From JAJZVS01 sp963708095 (GTDB taxonomy: Bacteria; Pseudomonadota; Alphaproteobacteria; Acetobacterales; Acetobacteraceae), in assembly GCA_963708095.1 (NCBI GenBank), contig OY970182.1:2790001-2854000 (forward strand): DNA of 64,000 bases. Reading direction: 5' to 3'. Shown one piece after another: positions 52,103-61,085 of this stretch (within the stretch, counting starts at the first letter, position 1; each line of letters begins with the position of its first letter). The position numbers were made by a program, and so were the translations under genes. The notes beneath the pieces are model-generated. The model ran no database searches and was not told where the DNA came from. It saw only the letters and a program-made list of their open reading frames with translations.

Positions 52103-52372
52103 TTACCTGGCCCGCGTCTCGTCGATATACGCGACCAGGCTGCGCAAGGAGGCGAACACTTGCCGGTTGCGCGCGTCATCCGAACGGAGTTCGAGGCCAT
52201 ATTCACGCGAAATGGCCAGCGCGAGCTCGAGCGCGTCGATCGAATCGAGGCCCAGCCCCTCGCCGAACAACGGCGCGTCGGGTGCGATCGCCTCCGGCGC
52301 GAGGTCGAGGTTGAGCGCCTGGACGATCAGCCGGGCGACTTCAAGCTCGGACGTGGCGGAACGGGCGCTCAT
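52103..52372 (-). CDS. Acyl carrier protein
   Basis: 89-residue ACP with the phosphopantetheine attachment Ser44 in GLGLDSIDALEL. ATG 52372 begins MSARSATSELEVARLIVQAL; the upstream in-frame region is not conserved. First gene of the cluster and therefore close to its promoter, which I could not identify. The sequence resembles ApeF-type ACPs more than housekeeping AcpP. Confidence 0.88.
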   Translation of the reverse strand: MSARSATSELEVARLIVQALNLDLAPEAIAPDAPLFGEGLGLDSIDALELALAISREYGLELRSDDARNRQVFASLRSLVAYIDETRAR

Positions 52373-52671
52373 CTGGCAGCGGCGGCGGAGGGGCGCATGG
52401 CGGCCTGGGTATCGCAAGACGTGCGGCAAGTCCACTGCGGGCAAGGCGTCATGCCAACGCCGTGTTGTCCGCCGACGGCTCTCGCGTGACCGTGAAAGGC
52501 GCCCGTGTGGGTTGCTTGGGGGGCACGATGTCGGGCTGGGCGCCGCTGCCGGGCGGGGCGCGTCGGGAGAGGCGGCCGCGGAACTCGCCGCCGCGACCGC
52601 GATGGCCGGGCGTCCGGCAGCGGCGGTGGCGCTGCCGGACGCCCGGCCGATCAGGTGGCGGCGGTGCGGGG
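52373..52671. other. Intergenic region upstream of the ACP operon
   Basis: About 300 bases of very high GC with no gene that I can support. It holds the hairpin at 52604-52648. Several short open frames on both strands show no recognisable domain. Confidence 0.5.
52604..52648 (-). terminator. 19-bp perfect hairpin after the AtuA operon
   Basis: ggccgggcgtccggcagcg (52604-52622) pairs perfectly with 52630-52648 around a seven-base loop. It lies 24 bases after the stop of the last gene of the minus-strand AtuA pair and is probably its terminator, although no T run follows. Confidence 0.6.
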
Positions 52672-53064
52672 TTATGCCGCGCTGGTCGGACCGGCCGACG
52701 ACGCCCCGATCCCAGCAGCCTCTCCCGTCCGGCGGGCCGGCGGCTGATCGCCCGGCACGTCCCCCGGCAGCGCAATCGTCAGCATCAGCGCGCTCAGCGC
52801 CTTGCCGTGCGGATCGATGCGCAGGGAACGGGTGACGCCGCCACCCAGCACCCCCTCGATGACGAAGTTCAGCGCGCGTAGCTTCGGCAGCTCGTAGCGG
52901 CGGACCGGCCCATCGGTCAGGTGGCGGAACGCGGCCAGCACGCGCTCGGGCGTCAGCGTGCTGCGCAGGATGTCCCAGCCCGCCTCGGTATAGGCCGTCA
53001 CCGAAATGTTCGACGTATTGCCCTTGTCGCCGGCGCGGGCGTGGGCGAGGTCGTAGACTTTCAT
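52672..53064 (-). CDS. AtuA-associated small protein (C-terminal DUF1446-type partner)
   Basis: 130-residue protein starting MKVYDLAHARAGDKGNTSNISVTAY, the conserved small partner that in other genomes is fused to, or follows, AtuA-family proteins. VLGGGVTRSLRIDPHGKALSALMLTI ends the conserved part; the last about 30 residues are low-complexity. The ATG overlaps the AtuA stop by four bases. The reaction is unknown. Confidence 0.82.
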   Translation of the reverse strand: MKVYDLAHARAGDKGNTSNISVTAYTEAGWDILRSTLTPERVLAAFRHLTDGPVRRYELPKLRALNFVIEGVLGGGVTRSLRIDPHGKALSALMLTIALPGDVPGDQPPARRTGEAAGIGASSAGPTSAA

Positions 53065-54416
53065 GGGCCGCGCTCCAGCAGGATCTCGGGATGCACCAGC
53101 GCGCGGTCGAGCAGCACGGATTTTACCGCCAGTATCTCCCGCGCGCCGAGGTTGATACCGCCGCCCGCCATCCCGGGGCCCTGCATATGCAGCGCGCGGA
53201 CCTCGGCGCCGACCGCCTCGGCCGCGCGGCGGTTCTCGGTGCGGGCGGCGACGCGCAGGCGGACTTCGTAGGGTTCGGGCTTGGGAGAGCCGTTGTCGCC
53301 GTGCAGGCTGGTCATGCCGATCAGGTCGCAACGCATCTCGCTGTAGGTGAAGCCGCGCCGGCGCAGCCGTTCGGCCACCACCTCGCCCGCCAGCCGGGCG
53401 CGGGCCACCGCGTTGGGGCCCGCGTAGCCCATCTCGCCCGAGCCGATGTAGCCGTCGAAATACCCGACCACGACCTTGTAGGTAGGTGTGCGCGGCCGCC
53501 CCGCCGCCCCCAGCACCGCGACCCGATCCGCCGCGTCCTGGCGGAACGTCACGCCGGTGATGTCCAGCACGCAATCGGGGGTGAGGTAGGCTGCCGGGTC
53601 GTGGATTTCATAAAGGATCTGTTCCGTGCAGGTGGCGCGGTCGAGCCGCCCGCCCGACCCCGGCGTCTTGCCGAGCGTGATCGCTCCGTCCGGCGTGACA
53701 TCGACGAACGGGTAGCCAAGCCCGGCCAGGTCCTCCACGTCCTTCATTCCCGGATCGGCGAAGCAGCCGCCGGTAAGTTGGCCGGTGCATTCCAGCATGT
53801 GCCCCGCGAGCGTCCCCGCCGCCAGCCGTGCCCAATCGTGCTGCGTCGGGGCGTCGTAGGACCAGCCGAACGCGTGCAGCATCGGCCCGAGGAACAGCGA
53901 CGGATCGGCCACCCGCCCGGTGATGACGACCTCCGCCCCGGTCGCCAGCCCCGCGGCCACCACATCCGCGCCGAGATAGGCGTTGGCCGAGGCCATGCGC
54001 GGCAGGATCGATTCGAGCGGTGTGCCATCTTCCATGAAGGCGAGCCCCGGCATGCCGCGGACGATCTCCGTCACGTCGTCGCCCAGCACCACGGCGCAGG
54101 TCGTGTCCGGACAGCCCCAGCCGGGCGCTGCCTCCAGCACCGCGCGCGCGGCGCCGCGCGGATTGGCCGCGCCCATGTTGGAGACGATCCGCACCCCGCG
54201 CGCGTGCGCCGGCGGCAGGATCGCCGCCATGCGTTCGAGCAGAGTGGGCGTGAACCCGCGCGCCGGATTGCGGGCGCGATCCAGCGCTTCGCGGGCGATG
54301 GTGCGTTCGGCGAGACATTCGCAGCAGATGTAGTCGAGTTCGCCGCGTTCGATCAGCTCGACGGCGGGCGGGATCCGGTCGTCCGACATGCCGCAGCCGG
54401 CACCGATTCGGATCAT
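53061..54416 (-). CDS. Acyclic terpene utilization AtuA family protein (DUF1446)
   Basis: 451-residue protein of the AtuA family, required for growth on acyclic terpenes in Pseudomonas and also found with propionyl-CoA and branched acyl catabolism. Family segments are RIGAGCGMSDDRIPPAVELIERGELDYI-like start, NMGAANPRGAA, ITGRVADPSLFLGPM and GGCFADPGMKDVEDL. No catalytic mechanism is established. It forms a two-gene unit with the small partner downstream. The atu carboxylase genes are not present, so the substrate may not be a terpene. Confidence 0.88.
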   Translation of the reverse strand: MIRIGAGCGMSDDRIPPAVELIERGELDYICCECLAERTIAREALDRARNPARGFTPTLLERMAAILPPAHARGVRIVSNMGAANPRGAARAVLEAAPGWGCPDTTCAVVLGDDVTEIVRGMPGLAFMEDGTPLESILPRMASANAYLGADVVAAGLATGAEVVITGRVADPSLFLGPMLHAFGWSYDAPTQHDWARLAAGTLAGHMLECTGQLTGGCFADPGMKDVEDLAGLGYPFVDVTPDGAITLGKTPGSGGRLDRATCTEQILYEIHDPAAYLTPDCVLDITGVTFRQDAADRVAVLGAAGRPRTPTYKVVVGYFDGYIGSGEMGYAGPNAVARARLAGEVVAERLRRRGFTYSEMRCDLIGMTSLHGDNGSPKPEPYEVRLRVAARTENRRAAEAVGAEVRALHMQGPGMAGGGINLGAREILAVKSVLLDRALVHPEILLERGP

Positions 54417-54628
54417 GGCTGGGGTGGGAATGGCGCGTCTCCTGTGGGCGGTGGTTTCTGGATCATCCGATCACAATCCCGTGTGCGATTTTACGCAGGA
54501 ATGACGTCAAGCCCACGGTAGCGACTCTTCAATAGTGAAAATATCCGCTCATCAAGTCGGCGCCGAGGTGTCGGCAAGGAACCGACGAGTAACCATCCCC
54601 ACCAATCCAGACAAAAGGAGCTGTTGCC
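54417..54628. other. Divergent intergenic region with local AT-rich patch
   Basis: About 210 bases between the AtuA gene and the repeat-protein gene. Around 54525-54550 it is clearly less GC-rich (cttcaatagtgaaaatatcc), which could be a promoter for the plus-strand gene, but no clear pair of boxes is seen. An aaaaggagctg ribosome-binding site is at 54612-54622. Confidence 0.45.
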
Positions 54629-54952
54629 ATGTCCGACTCCACCCGCTCTGTTGCCGCTATCCTGTCCGCGACCGCCGATGTCGGCAAGGTTCGTCTGGGC
54701 GCGTTTGCGCCGACATTGGCGCCGAGCACGGACGCGGGCAAGGTCCGCCTCGGCGCCTTCACCCCCACCCTGGCCCCCATCGCCGACGCTGCCAAGGTTC
54801 GGCTGGGCGCCTTTGCCCCGACCCTGGCTTCCACCACCGACGCCGGCAAGGTGCGCCTGGGAGCTTTCGCCCGCACACTCGCCCCGACGGCCGATGCCGG
54901 CAAGGTCCGGCTGGGCGCCTTCGCCCCGACCTTGGCCGCCGCCCGTACGTAA
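54629..54952 (+). CDS. Orphan protein of five 18-residue tandem repeats
   Basis: A 107-residue protein that I cannot assign to a family. After a short leader (MSDSTRSVAAILSA) it consists of five repeats with consensus xADAGKVRLGAFAPTLAP; the invariant Lys recurs exactly every 18 residues (20, 38, 56, 74, 92). The 54-base DNA units differ at many synonymous positions while the peptide stays nearly constant, so protein-level selection is likely. The start is fixed by a strong aaaggag six to eight bases upstream. There is no signal peptide or membrane helix. It stands alone between divergent or converging catabolic genes. A multi-core modified peptide precursor, a binding scaffold or a structural repeat are all possible. 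Confidence 0.8.
   Translation: MSDSTRSVAAILSATADVGKVRLGAFAPTLAPSTDAGKVRLGAFTPTLAPIADAAKVRLGAFAPTLASTTDAGKVRLGAFARTLAPTADAGKVRLGAFAPTLAAART
54674..54943 (+). repeat. 54-bp tandem repeat, five units
   Basis: Five in-frame 54-base units encoding the 18-residue repeats of the orphan protein. Units share the ggcaaggt-cg-ctgggcgc core but diverge at third codon positions, so the array is not a recent slippage product. Confidence 0.88.
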
Positions 54953-55017
54953 CGCGCGAACCCCGATCTTTCTCGGCCTGACGGGCGGCGCGGCGGCACC
55001 GCCCGCTCTGTCCGGCG

Positions 55018-56517
55018 CTACAGGGACGGGCGCGCCTGCGGACGCCGCCGTATCGCGGCCGGCACGTGCCGGAAGTTCAATGTCGCCGGATCCGCCACCA
55101 CCGGCCCCGGCGCGATCGCCACCAGTACAGCTTGCGCGATCGGTCCGAAATCCGCCCGGAAATGCACCGAGGATTTCAGCGCCAGGATCGCGCACGCCGC
55201 CGGTTCGATCCCGACATGGCGCAGGATCGCCTGGTCGAGCGCCTGCATCTTGCGGCTGACCACGATCACCCGCACGCCGCCGATGGCGATCAGCGCGGTC
55301 AGTCCGAGGTCGGCCGGATTGCCCGCTCCCATCGGCCCGGTGAGGGTGAAGCGCCCGTCGGTCAGAAGTTCCACCGTCGCGGTACAGGCGAGCGGCATCC
55401 CGTCCGATCTGCCGCCGAGCGACAATGTCACCACCGCCCCCTCCCCCGCCGCATGGCAGGCCCGGGCGCTTTCGGCATCGTTGATCAGGCAGAGCACCGC
55501 GCCGGTCGCCCCCTGGTGGACCAGTTCGGCGAGCAGGCCGGTGGTGTCGCCATGCCCGCCGCCGCCAGGATTGTCCTGCGTGTCGGCCAGCACCACCGGG
55601 CCGCCGGCACCGGCGCGGCGCAGCGCCTCCGCCACCGCCTCGGCCGCCGGCCAGGTCTCCTGCACGAAATCGGCCTCGCGCGCGGCGACGAACCCCGCCA
55701 GCGCATCGGCCGCCGCGGCGGTGGCCGCCTCGGTCTCGCCCCAGGCCGCCACCGCCGGGCCGCAGCCGGGGAAATCCGCATAGGGAAAGCCAAAGCACCA
55801 GGCGAGTTCCGTGACGCCCGGCGCCGCCGCCAGCCGCGCCCGCTCCGCCAGCACGCCATCCATCGGCGCCATCAGGGTACATTGGCTGCCGAGCGGGATC
55901 CAGAACCCGAGCGGGCGGAACGCCCGCGCCCAGGATGCCCCGCGGGCGATCCGCGCGAGCAGCAATTCCATCGCCCGCACCCCGGCCGCTTTCATATCGA
56001 CATGCGGATAGGTACGGAACGGCACCGCCACGTCGGCCAGCCGCACCATCTCCGCCGTCAGGTTCGCATGCGGATCGAGGCTGATCGCCACCGGCACCGC
56101 AGCGCCCACGATCGCGCGCACCCGGCGCAGCACCTCGCCCTCGGCATCGGGAAAACTCTCGGCCAGCGCGGCGCCGTGCAGGTCGAGATAGACGCCGTCC
56201 AGCGGCCCGTCGTCCAGCGCCGCCGACAGGCCGGCGCCGAGCAGTGCGGCGATGCGCTCGAACGCTTCGTCCTCGATCGGGCCGGCGGGATTGGCGATCG
56301 TCCAGGCGAGCGGCACCAGGATCACCCCAGCCGCTTCCGCCGCCGCAATCGCGCCTGCGATCGGCACCGAACTGCCGCGCACCGCCGCGATCAGCGCGTC
56401 CCCGCGGCACAGGCCCGGAAATCCGCCGGGCTGGACGAACTCCGCCCAGGTGGTCGGGCGCGGGGCGAAGGAGTGGCTTTCGTGCAGGAACCCGCCGACC
56501 GCGATCCGCCGACTCAT
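55018..56517 (-). CDS. M81 family metallopeptidase (MlrC-like)
   Basis: 499-residue protein of the M81/MlrC family, named from microcystin degradation. Metal-site and family motifs are GGFLHESHSFAPRPT, SLDPHANLTAEMV, FRTYPHVDM, GFPYADFP and TQDNPGGGGHGDTTGLL. Most members in proteobacteria are not microcystinases and act on unknown small amide or peptide substrates. The start overlaps the stop of the hydroxyacid dehydrogenase by four bases. It converges on the repeat-protein gene. Confidence 0.9.
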   Translation of the reverse strand: MSRRIAVGGFLHESHSFAPRPTTWAEFVQPGGFPGLCRGDALIAAVRGSSVPIAGAIAAAEAAGVILVPLAWTIANPAGPIEDEAFERIAALLGAGLSAALDDGPLDGVYLDLHGAALAESFPDAEGEVLRRVRAIVGAAVPVAISLDPHANLTAEMVRLADVAVPFRTYPHVDMKAAGVRAMELLLARIARGASWARAFRPLGFWIPLGSQCTLMAPMDGVLAERARLAAAPGVTELAWCFGFPYADFPGCGPAVAAWGETEAATAAAADALAGFVAAREADFVQETWPAAEAVAEALRRAGAGGPVVLADTQDNPGGGGHGDTTGLLAELVHQGATGAVLCLINDAESARACHAAGEGAVVTLSLGGRSDGMPLACTATVELLTDGRFTLTGPMGAGNPADLGLTALIAIGGVRVIVVSRKMQALDQAILRHVGIEPAACAILALKSSVHFRADFGPIAQAVLVAIAPGPVVADPATLNFRHVPAAIRRRPQARPSL

Positions 56518-57479
56518 GCCCGCACCAGGTTGGACGGGGTGCGACCTTCGAGCAGCGCAGCGATCCCGTCGAGCGCCATGAACCCCATTGCGTCCCGCGT
56601 CTCCCGCGTGGCGCTGCCGAGGTGCGGAAACAGCACCACGTTCTCGAGCGTGCGGTACTCCGAATGCAGGGCCGGTTCGTTGTTGTAGACATCAAGGCCG
56701 GCGGCGGCGACCTGGCCCGAGCGCAGCGCCGCGATCAGCGCCGCGTCGTCGATCAGGCTGCCACGCGCCGCATTGGCAACGATCGCGCCCTTCGGCAGGC
56801 GCGCGATCCGTTCCGCGTTCAGCCAGGCGCGCGTGCCGTCCCCGCCCGGCGCGTGCAACGACAGCACATCGCAGACCGGCAGGAACGTCTCGTCCGAGGA
56901 GTGGAACACCGCGCCCTGTTCCAACTCCGCCGGCAGGCGCTGCTGATCGAGGTAGTGCACCTCCATCCCAAAGCCGCGCGCCATGCGCGCCAGTTCCCGC
57001 CCGATCCGCCCGAGGCCGAAAATCCCCAGCCGGCGGCCCGAGACCTGGGTGCCGAGCAACTGGGTCGGCGCCCAGCCGCTCCAGCCGCCGGCGCGCACCA
57101 GCCGCTCGCCCTCGGGGCCGCGGCGCGCGGCGGCGAGGATCAGCAGCATCGCGGTCTCGGCGGTGGCGACGCTCAGCACGTCGGGCGTGTTGCACACGGC
57201 GATGCCGCGCGCGGCGGCGGCCGGCACGTCCACATGGTCGAAGCCGACGCTGAACGTGCCGATCGCCCGCACCTCGGCGGGCAATGCGGCGATGGTGGCG
57301 GCATCCAGCTTCTCGGCCGGGCAGCACAGCACTGCGTCGGCGCCGGCGGCGAGCCGCACCACGTCGGCGCTGCTCCGCGGCGAATCCTCCGGGTTGAACC
57401 GGGCGTCGAACAATTCCGCGGCGCGCGCTTCGACCGCTTCCGGCAGGCGGCGGGTGATCAGCAGGACGGGCTTGGCCAT
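56514..57479 (-). CDS. D-2-hydroxyacid dehydrogenase (glyoxylate/hydroxypyruvate reductase type), copy 1
   Basis: 321-residue NAD(P)-dependent dehydrogenase. The Rossmann motif is GRRLGIFGLGRIGRE; the catalytic Arg is in NAARGSLID, Glu in NNEPAL and His in PHLGSAT. SVGFDHVDVPAAAARGIAVCNTP is the GyaR-like substrate loop. It lies between the M81 gene (four-base overlap) and a second, related dehydrogenase seven bases upstream. Confidence 0.92.
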   Translation of the reverse strand: MAKPVLLITRRLPEAVEARAAELFDARFNPEDSPRSSADVVRLAAGADAVLCCPAEKLDAATIAALPAEVRAIGTFSVGFDHVDVPAAAARGIAVCNTPDVLSVATAETAMLLILAAARRGPEGERLVRAGGWSGWAPTQLLGTQVSGRRLGIFGLGRIGRELARMARGFGMEVHYLDQQRLPAELEQGAVFHSSDETFLPVCDVLSLHAPGGDGTRAWLNAERIARLPKGAIVANAARGSLIDDAALIAALRSGQVAAAGLDVYNNEPALHSEYRTLENVVLFPHLGSATRETRDAMGFMALDGIAALLEGRTPSNLVRA

Positions 57480-57485
57480 GATGTG

Positions 57486-58454
57486 TCAGCTCCAGAGAGG
57501 ATCGATCGGCCCGCGTCCGGCGAGCACGGCGGCAATGTTGTCGAGCGCACGGAACCCCATCGCACTGCGCGTCTCCTCCGACCCGCTGCCGATATGCGGC
57601 GACAGGATCACGTTCGGCAGCGCGGCGAAGCGGCGGTCAAAATCGGGTTCGGAACGGAACACGTCGAGCCCGGCGGCAAACAACTGGCCTGATGTCAGCG
57701 CGGCGAACAGCGCGTCCTCATCAACCAGGCCGCCGCGCGCGACGTTCACGAGCACCGCGCCGCGTGGCAGCAGCGCCAGGGTTTCGGCGTTGACGATCCG
57801 GTCCGTTTCCGGCGTCGCCGGCGCGTGCAGCGAAAGGAAACGGCAGTGCGGCAGCATGGCACGAAACTCGGGGAACCAGGTGGCGCCCTGTTCGACTTCC
57901 GGCGGCAGCCGGCGGCGGGAATGGTACAGCACCCGCATGTCGAAGCCTCGCGCGCGGCGCGCCATCGCCTGGCCAATGCGGCCCATGCCGAGGATACCCA
58001 ACGTCTCCCCGTTCACCCGCACCCCGAGCAACTCGCCCTGGCCGATCCGCCGGCGCCAGCCCGCGCGCATGATCGCATCGTATTCGTGCGCGCGCCGGGC
58101 CGCGGCGAGCAGCAGCATGAAGGCGAAATCGGCGGTGCAGTCGCTCAGCACGCCGGGGGTGTTGGTGACCGCGATCCCGCGTGCCTGTGCCGCCGCGACG
58201 TCGATATGATCGAAACCGACGCTGCAGGTGGCGCCGATGCGGAGGCTTTCCGGCAGGCGGGCGATCAGCGGGGCGTCGAAGCGCAGGGTATTGACGAACA
58301 GGATGGCTTGGACGCCGTGCGCCACGGCGGCGGAAACCACCTCGTCGGCAGTCATGTCGGCGGGGCCGGGATGGACCAGGGCGGCGAACTCGGTCTTCGC
58401 CCGTGCCACCGCCGCGTCCGGCAGCAGGGCGGAAACCAGCAGGCGTCCGGTCAT
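57486..58454 (-). CDS. D-2-hydroxyacid dehydrogenase, copy 2
   Basis: 322-residue enzyme of the same family, clearly paralogous to its neighbour but well diverged. Rossmann GETLGILGMGRIGQ, catalytic Arg in NVARGGLVDE, Glu in RSEPDF, His in SPHIGSGS. ATG 58454 is taken because it starts the first beta strand (TGRLLVSALLPDAAV). Two tandem copies suggest two related hydroxy or keto acids handled in one pathway. Confidence 0.9.
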   Translation of the reverse strand: MTGRLLVSALLPDAAVARAKTEFAALVHPGPADMTADEVVSAAVAHGVQAILFVNTLRFDAPLIARLPESLRIGATCSVGFDHIDVAAAQARGIAVTNTPGVLSDCTADFAFMLLLAAARRAHEYDAIMRAGWRRRIGQGELLGVRVNGETLGILGMGRIGQAMARRARGFDMRVLYHSRRRLPPEVEQGATWFPEFRAMLPHCRFLSLHAPATPETDRIVNAETLALLPRGAVLVNVARGGLVDEDALFAALTSGQLFAAGLDVFRSEPDFDRRFAALPNVILSPHIGSGSEETRSAMGFRALDNIAAVLAGRGPIDPLWS

Positions 58455-58617
58455 CGCCTTGCCGCCGCCGCACCCGAGTCCCGTGCCGTCGCCGGGCCTG
58501 CATTCCGTCGCGCTGCCACCATGCCTCGCCTCTCCCGCTGCCGCCGACATGTTATGGCCAAGCCGGCCGGGTTGCGGAAGGCCGCGTGGCGCGCCAGCCT
58601 GACCTAATCCGCGGAGA

Positions 58618-59889
58618 ATGAAGATGCGCCCCAACCTCACCCCCGATGTCGCCCTCGCCGCTCGCCTGTTCGAGGGATTGCACGAACGCAGTTTCGACGG
58701 CGTCGGCGTCACGCGGGACGCCTATGGCCCCGGCGAGCAGGCGGCGCACGATTTCGTGCGCGCCACCGCCGAGGGGCTGCGTCTGGAAACCGACATCGAT
58801 GCCGCGGGCAACCTCTACATGACCCTGCCGGGGACGGATCGGACGGCGAAGCGGATCGTGCTCGGCAGCCATCTCGATTCGGTGGCGCGCGGCGGCAATT
58901 ACGACGGCGCGGCGGGCGTGCTCGCCGGGCTGGCGGTGGTCGCGGGGATGCAGGCGACAGGATTCGCACCGGCGCGCGACATCACGGTACTCGCCATCCG
59001 CGCCGAGGAAGCGGGGGCCTGGTTCCCCACCTCCTACCCCGGCAGCCGCGCCGCGCTGGGGCGGCTGCCGGCCGAGGCGTTGGACGTGCGCCGGCTCGAC
59101 ACCGACCGCACCTTGGCGGAACACATGCGTGCGCAGGGTTTCGATCCGGAGGCGGTGCGCGCCGGCGCCGGCCGGCTGGGGGCGGAAAACACCGCCGCTT
59201 ACCTGGAGGTGCATATCGAGCAGGGACCGGTGCTGGATTCGGAACGAATCCCGGTCGGCATCGTTACCGGCATCCCCGGCTCGCGGCGCCTGCGCGACGC
59301 GCGGGTGCTGGGGGAATACAATCACTCCGGCGCCACACCGCGGCGCTACCGGGCGGACGCGGCGATCGCACTGGCCGAGCTCGCGCACCGATTGGACGAT
59401 CACTGGGCGGCGCTGGAGGCGCAGGGCCACACCCTCGTCGCCACGTTCTGCGTGCTGGCGACGACGGCGGAGGCGGGGTTCACCAAAATCCCCGGCGAGG
59501 CGCGGTTCCAGCTCGATGTGCGCAGCGTGCATCCCGGATGCGTCGATGCGATGATGGACGAACTGCACCGGCTGGTGCCGCGGATCGAGGCGCGGCGCGG
59601 GGTGCGGATCGCGCTGGGGGAAGAGACGATCAGCCGGGCGGCGCCGATGGACGCTGCGGTGCAGGCGGGGCTTGCGGGCGCAGCGGCGGCGCTCGGCATC
59701 GCGTGCAAGCCCATGCCGTCGGGCGGCGGCCACGACGCGGCGGCGTTCGCGCAGGCCGGGGTGCCGGCCGGGATGCTGTTCGTGCGCAACCAGAACGGCA
59801 GCCACAATCCGCACGAGGCGATGCGCATGGAGGATTTCGCCGCCGCCTGTGCCGTGCTCACCCGCTGGGCGGCGGACGCCGCGGGGTAA
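58618..59889 (+). CDS. Zn-dependent amidase/hydrolase (M20, allantoate amidohydrolase / N-carbamoyl-L-amino acid hydrolase family)
   Basis: 423-residue metallohydrolase. Metal ligands appear in VLGSHLDSVARGGNYDG (His, Asp), AEEAGAWFPTSYPGS (Glu pair) and EVHIEQGPVLD (His); the C-terminal SGGGHDAAAF and NQNGSHNPHEAM complete the site. The dimerisation domain holds the GIPGSRR section. The exact amide (ureidoglycine, N-carbamoyl amino acid or other) is unknown. A gcggag ribosome-binding site precedes ATG 58618. Confidence 0.9.
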   Translation: MKMRPNLTPDVALAARLFEGLHERSFDGVGVTRDAYGPGEQAAHDFVRATAEGLRLETDIDAAGNLYMTLPGTDRTAKRIVLGSHLDSVARGGNYDGAAGVLAGLAVVAGMQATGFAPARDITVLAIRAEEAGAWFPTSYPGSRAALGRLPAEALDVRRLDTDRTLAEHMRAQGFDPEAVRAGAGRLGAENTAAYLEVHIEQGPVLDSERIPVGIVTGIPGSRRLRDARVLGEYNHSGATPRRYRADAAIALAELAHRLDDHWAALEAQGHTLVATFCVLATTAEAGFTKIPGEARFQLDVRSVHPGCVDAMMDELHRLVPRIEARRGVRIALGEETISRAAPMDAAVQAGLAGAAAALGIACKPMPSGGGHDAAAFAQAGVPAGMLFVRNQNGSHNPHEAMRMEDFAAACAVLTRWAADAAG

Positions 59890-59951
59890 CAGGCAATCCC
59901 TTCTTTCTCCTCCGTAAGGGGGGGAAGAGTCCGTACTGGCTCGGTCCGTAT

Positions 59952-61085
59952 CTACCGGAACAATCCGCCCAATGCCGCCAGCCGTGCCAGGTGCTGATCC
60001 GCATCGCCGAAGGTCTGGTCGATCATCGTCAGGCGCTTGAAATAATGCCCGGCGGCGTATTCCATCGTCATGCCGATGCCGCCGTGCAACTGGATCGCCT
60101 CCTGCCCCACCAACCGGGCGGAGCGGCCGATCTGCGCCTTGGCGGCGGCGATCGCGCGGGCGCGTTCTGTGGGGTCGGGCTCCTCGGCCATCATGGTGGC
60201 AAGCAGGGCCATGCTGCGCGCCTGTTCCACCGCGGTCAGCATATCCACGGCACGGTGCTGCAGCGCCTGGAAGCTCCCGATCGGACGGCCGAACTGCGTG
60301 CGGGTCTTCAGGTAGTCCAAGGTGAGCTGCTGCAGCGCGGTCATCGCTCCGACCGCCTCGGCGCAGAGGGCCGCGATGGCGGCATCGACGGCCGCCTCGA
60401 TCATCGGCAGCGCGCGGCCGGGCTCGCCGAGCACGGCTTCGGCGCGCGCGCCGTCCAGCACGACCTCGGCGGCGCGCAGGCTGTCCTGCGTCGGGTAGCC
60501 GCGGCGGGTGACGCCGGGGGCAGCGGGGTCGAGCAGGAACAGGCCGATCCCGTCGCGATCGGTCCGGCCGCCGGACACCCGCGCAGTGACCAGCAGGCGG
60601 TCCGCCGTATCGCCGTGCAGCACCACGCCCTTGGCCCCTTGCAGCACCCAGCCATCGCCGTCCTGGCGCACTTCCGTGCCGACATCGGCCAGGTTCCAGC
60701 GTGCCTGGCGTTCCAGATGCGCGAAGGCGAGCCGCAACGTGCCGGCGGCGATCGCCGGTACCCACTCCGCTTGCTGCGACCCGCTGGCGAGCCGGCGGAT
60801 CAGGCCACCGCCCAGCACCACGGTTGCGAAATAGGGCTCCAGGATCAGCCCGCGGCCGAAGGCTTCCATGACGATCATGGTCTCCACCGGCCCGCCGCCG
60901 AAACCACCCTGGGCTTCAGGGAACGGCAGGCCGAGCAGGCCGAGTTCGGCGTAGCGCGACCAGCAGGGGAAACCGGCGGGGGCGGCGAGGTATTTCTTGC
61001 GATGCTCAAAGCCGTAGTGGTCGGCGATCAGGCGATCGACGCTGTCCTTGAGGAGGCGCTGGTCGTCGCTAAGGTCGAAATCCAT
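59952..61085 (-). CDS. Acyl-CoA dehydrogenase family protein
   Basis: 377-residue flavoenzyme. The N-terminal helical domain begins MDFDLSDDQRLLKDSVDRL, the middle barrel has FAHLERQARWN, and the C-terminal helical domain has QLTLDYLKTRTQFGRPIGSFQALQHRAVDML and QLHGGIGMTMEY. In the second half QEAIQLHGGIGMTMEY is the usual FAD-contacting segment, and a catalytic base position is not obvious, as in many steroid- or branched-chain ACAD-like proteins that work as heteromers. It converges on the M20 gene; no partner acyl-CoA dehydrogenase gene is adjacent. Confidence 0.88.
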   Translation of the reverse strand: MDFDLSDDQRLLKDSVDRLIADHYGFEHRKKYLAAPAGFPCWSRYAELGLLGLPFPEAQGGFGGGPVETMIVMEAFGRGLILEPYFATVVLGGGLIRRLASGSQQAEWVPAIAAGTLRLAFAHLERQARWNLADVGTEVRQDGDGWVLQGAKGVVLHGDTADRLLVTARVSGGRTDRDGIGLFLLDPAAPGVTRRGYPTQDSLRAAEVVLDGARAEAVLGEPGRALPMIEAAVDAAIAALCAEAVGAMTALQQLTLDYLKTRTQFGRPIGSFQALQHRAVDMLTAVEQARSMALLATMMAEEPDPTERARAIAAAKAQIGRSARLVGQEAIQLHGGIGMTMEYAAGHYFKRLTMIDQTFGDADQHLARLAALGGLFR

